A stretch of 52,512 nt of DNA from Novosphingobium umbonatum (GTDB taxonomy: Bacteria; Pseudomonadota; Alphaproteobacteria; Sphingomonadales; Sphingomonadaceae), in assembly GCF_004005905.1 (NCBI RefSeq), contig NZ_SACO01000018.1, positions 1 to 52,512 on the forward strand, read 5' to 3'. Positions within the stretch are counted from its first letter, which is position 1; each line of letters begins with the position of its first letter. The notes beneath the pieces were generated by a model that saw nothing but the letters and a program-made list of their open reading frames with translations, did not search any database and was not told where the DNA came from. Both the position numbers and the translations under genes were made by a program. This document shows, in pieces, positions 52,386 to 52,512 of this stretch.

Positions 52386-52512
52386 TGTTGAGTTGCGCTG
52401 AGAATTGACCCGGGAGGGGCGTAAATTTTCACTGAGAATTGACCCATGCTTTCCTCGCCTCCGGCTGACAGTCGGGAGGCATCGGAGTGATCGACATGGA
52501 CCTACTCAGTGT
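52386..52512 (+). mobile_element. Left end of a probable IS21-family element (partial)
   Basis: The word CTGAGAATTGACCC occurs twice as a direct repeat (52398-52411 and 52432-52445), preceded by TGTTGAGTTGCG, which suits the TG-starting end with internal repeats of IS21 elements. A coding start follows: GTG 52487 with GGGAGG upstream, or ATG 52496, reading MDLLS before the window ends. IS21 IstA proteins of this type often begin in a similar way. The element continues beyond the window, so the family call is provisional. Confidence 0.5.

Overview
The window looks like chromosome from a sphingomonad alphaproteobacterium, most likely Novosphingobium or a close relative. This rests on high GC, a TonB-dependent receptor next to a TPR sulfotransferase, a DUF4169 protein, an alginate-export type porin, and a group 2 (Kdo-linked) capsule locus. 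No 16S or marker gene is present, so the genus is an inference.

Region 1 (1-12 kb) is mostly cell-envelope genes. A LuxR-type regulator diverges from a Slam-like outer-membrane translocator followed by a TbpB-like lipoprotein. Next comes a phosphate-selective porin with PhoB-box-like repeats upstream, then a two-TM protein, a sterol-desaturase family hydroxylase, a TauE/SafE exporter and an alginate-export porin. Between the exporter and that porin sits an AT-rich DUF6615-type gene with a QxK nuclease-like motif, flanked by two inverted copies of a REP-like hairpin. A third copy lies near position 204.

Region 2 (12-25.7 kb) holds the TonB receptor and TPR sulfotransferase. It continues with a two-gene signalling operon: a hybrid kinase with an ETR1-like ethylene-binding membrane domain, then a REC-PAS-GGDEF-EAL protein. 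After that come tRNA-Arg(TCT), a queuosine-precursor transporter, a winged-helix regulator, a previously untracked small protein, a PspC-domain protein, recF, and a small secreted or anchored protein.

Region 3 (25.9-50.4 kb) is a capsule locus. It makes CMP-Kdo (kdsD, kdsB, kdsA), builds the poly-Kdo lipid linker (kpsS plus a kpsC split into two genes on opposite strands), makes GDP-mannose (manA, manC), and exports the chain (OPX lipoprotein, kpsE, kpsM, kpsT). Assembly and decoration genes are interleaved: four glycosyltransferase-type proteins, two Fe(II)/2-oxoglutarate oxygenases, a coiled-coil sulfotransferase, and a pyruvyltransferase-glycosyltransferase fusion. The right arm (50.4 to 40.1 kb, minus strand) reads as one eight-gene operon. 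Several of its genes are clearly AT-richer than their neighbours, which suggests transfer.

Region 4 (50.4-52.5 kb) is mobile DNA: an IS6-family element next to the first gene of the capsule operon, a fragment resembling a tRNA-Ser 3' end, a HigB/HigA-type toxin-antitoxin pair with a repeat operator, and the left end of what looks like an IS21-family element.
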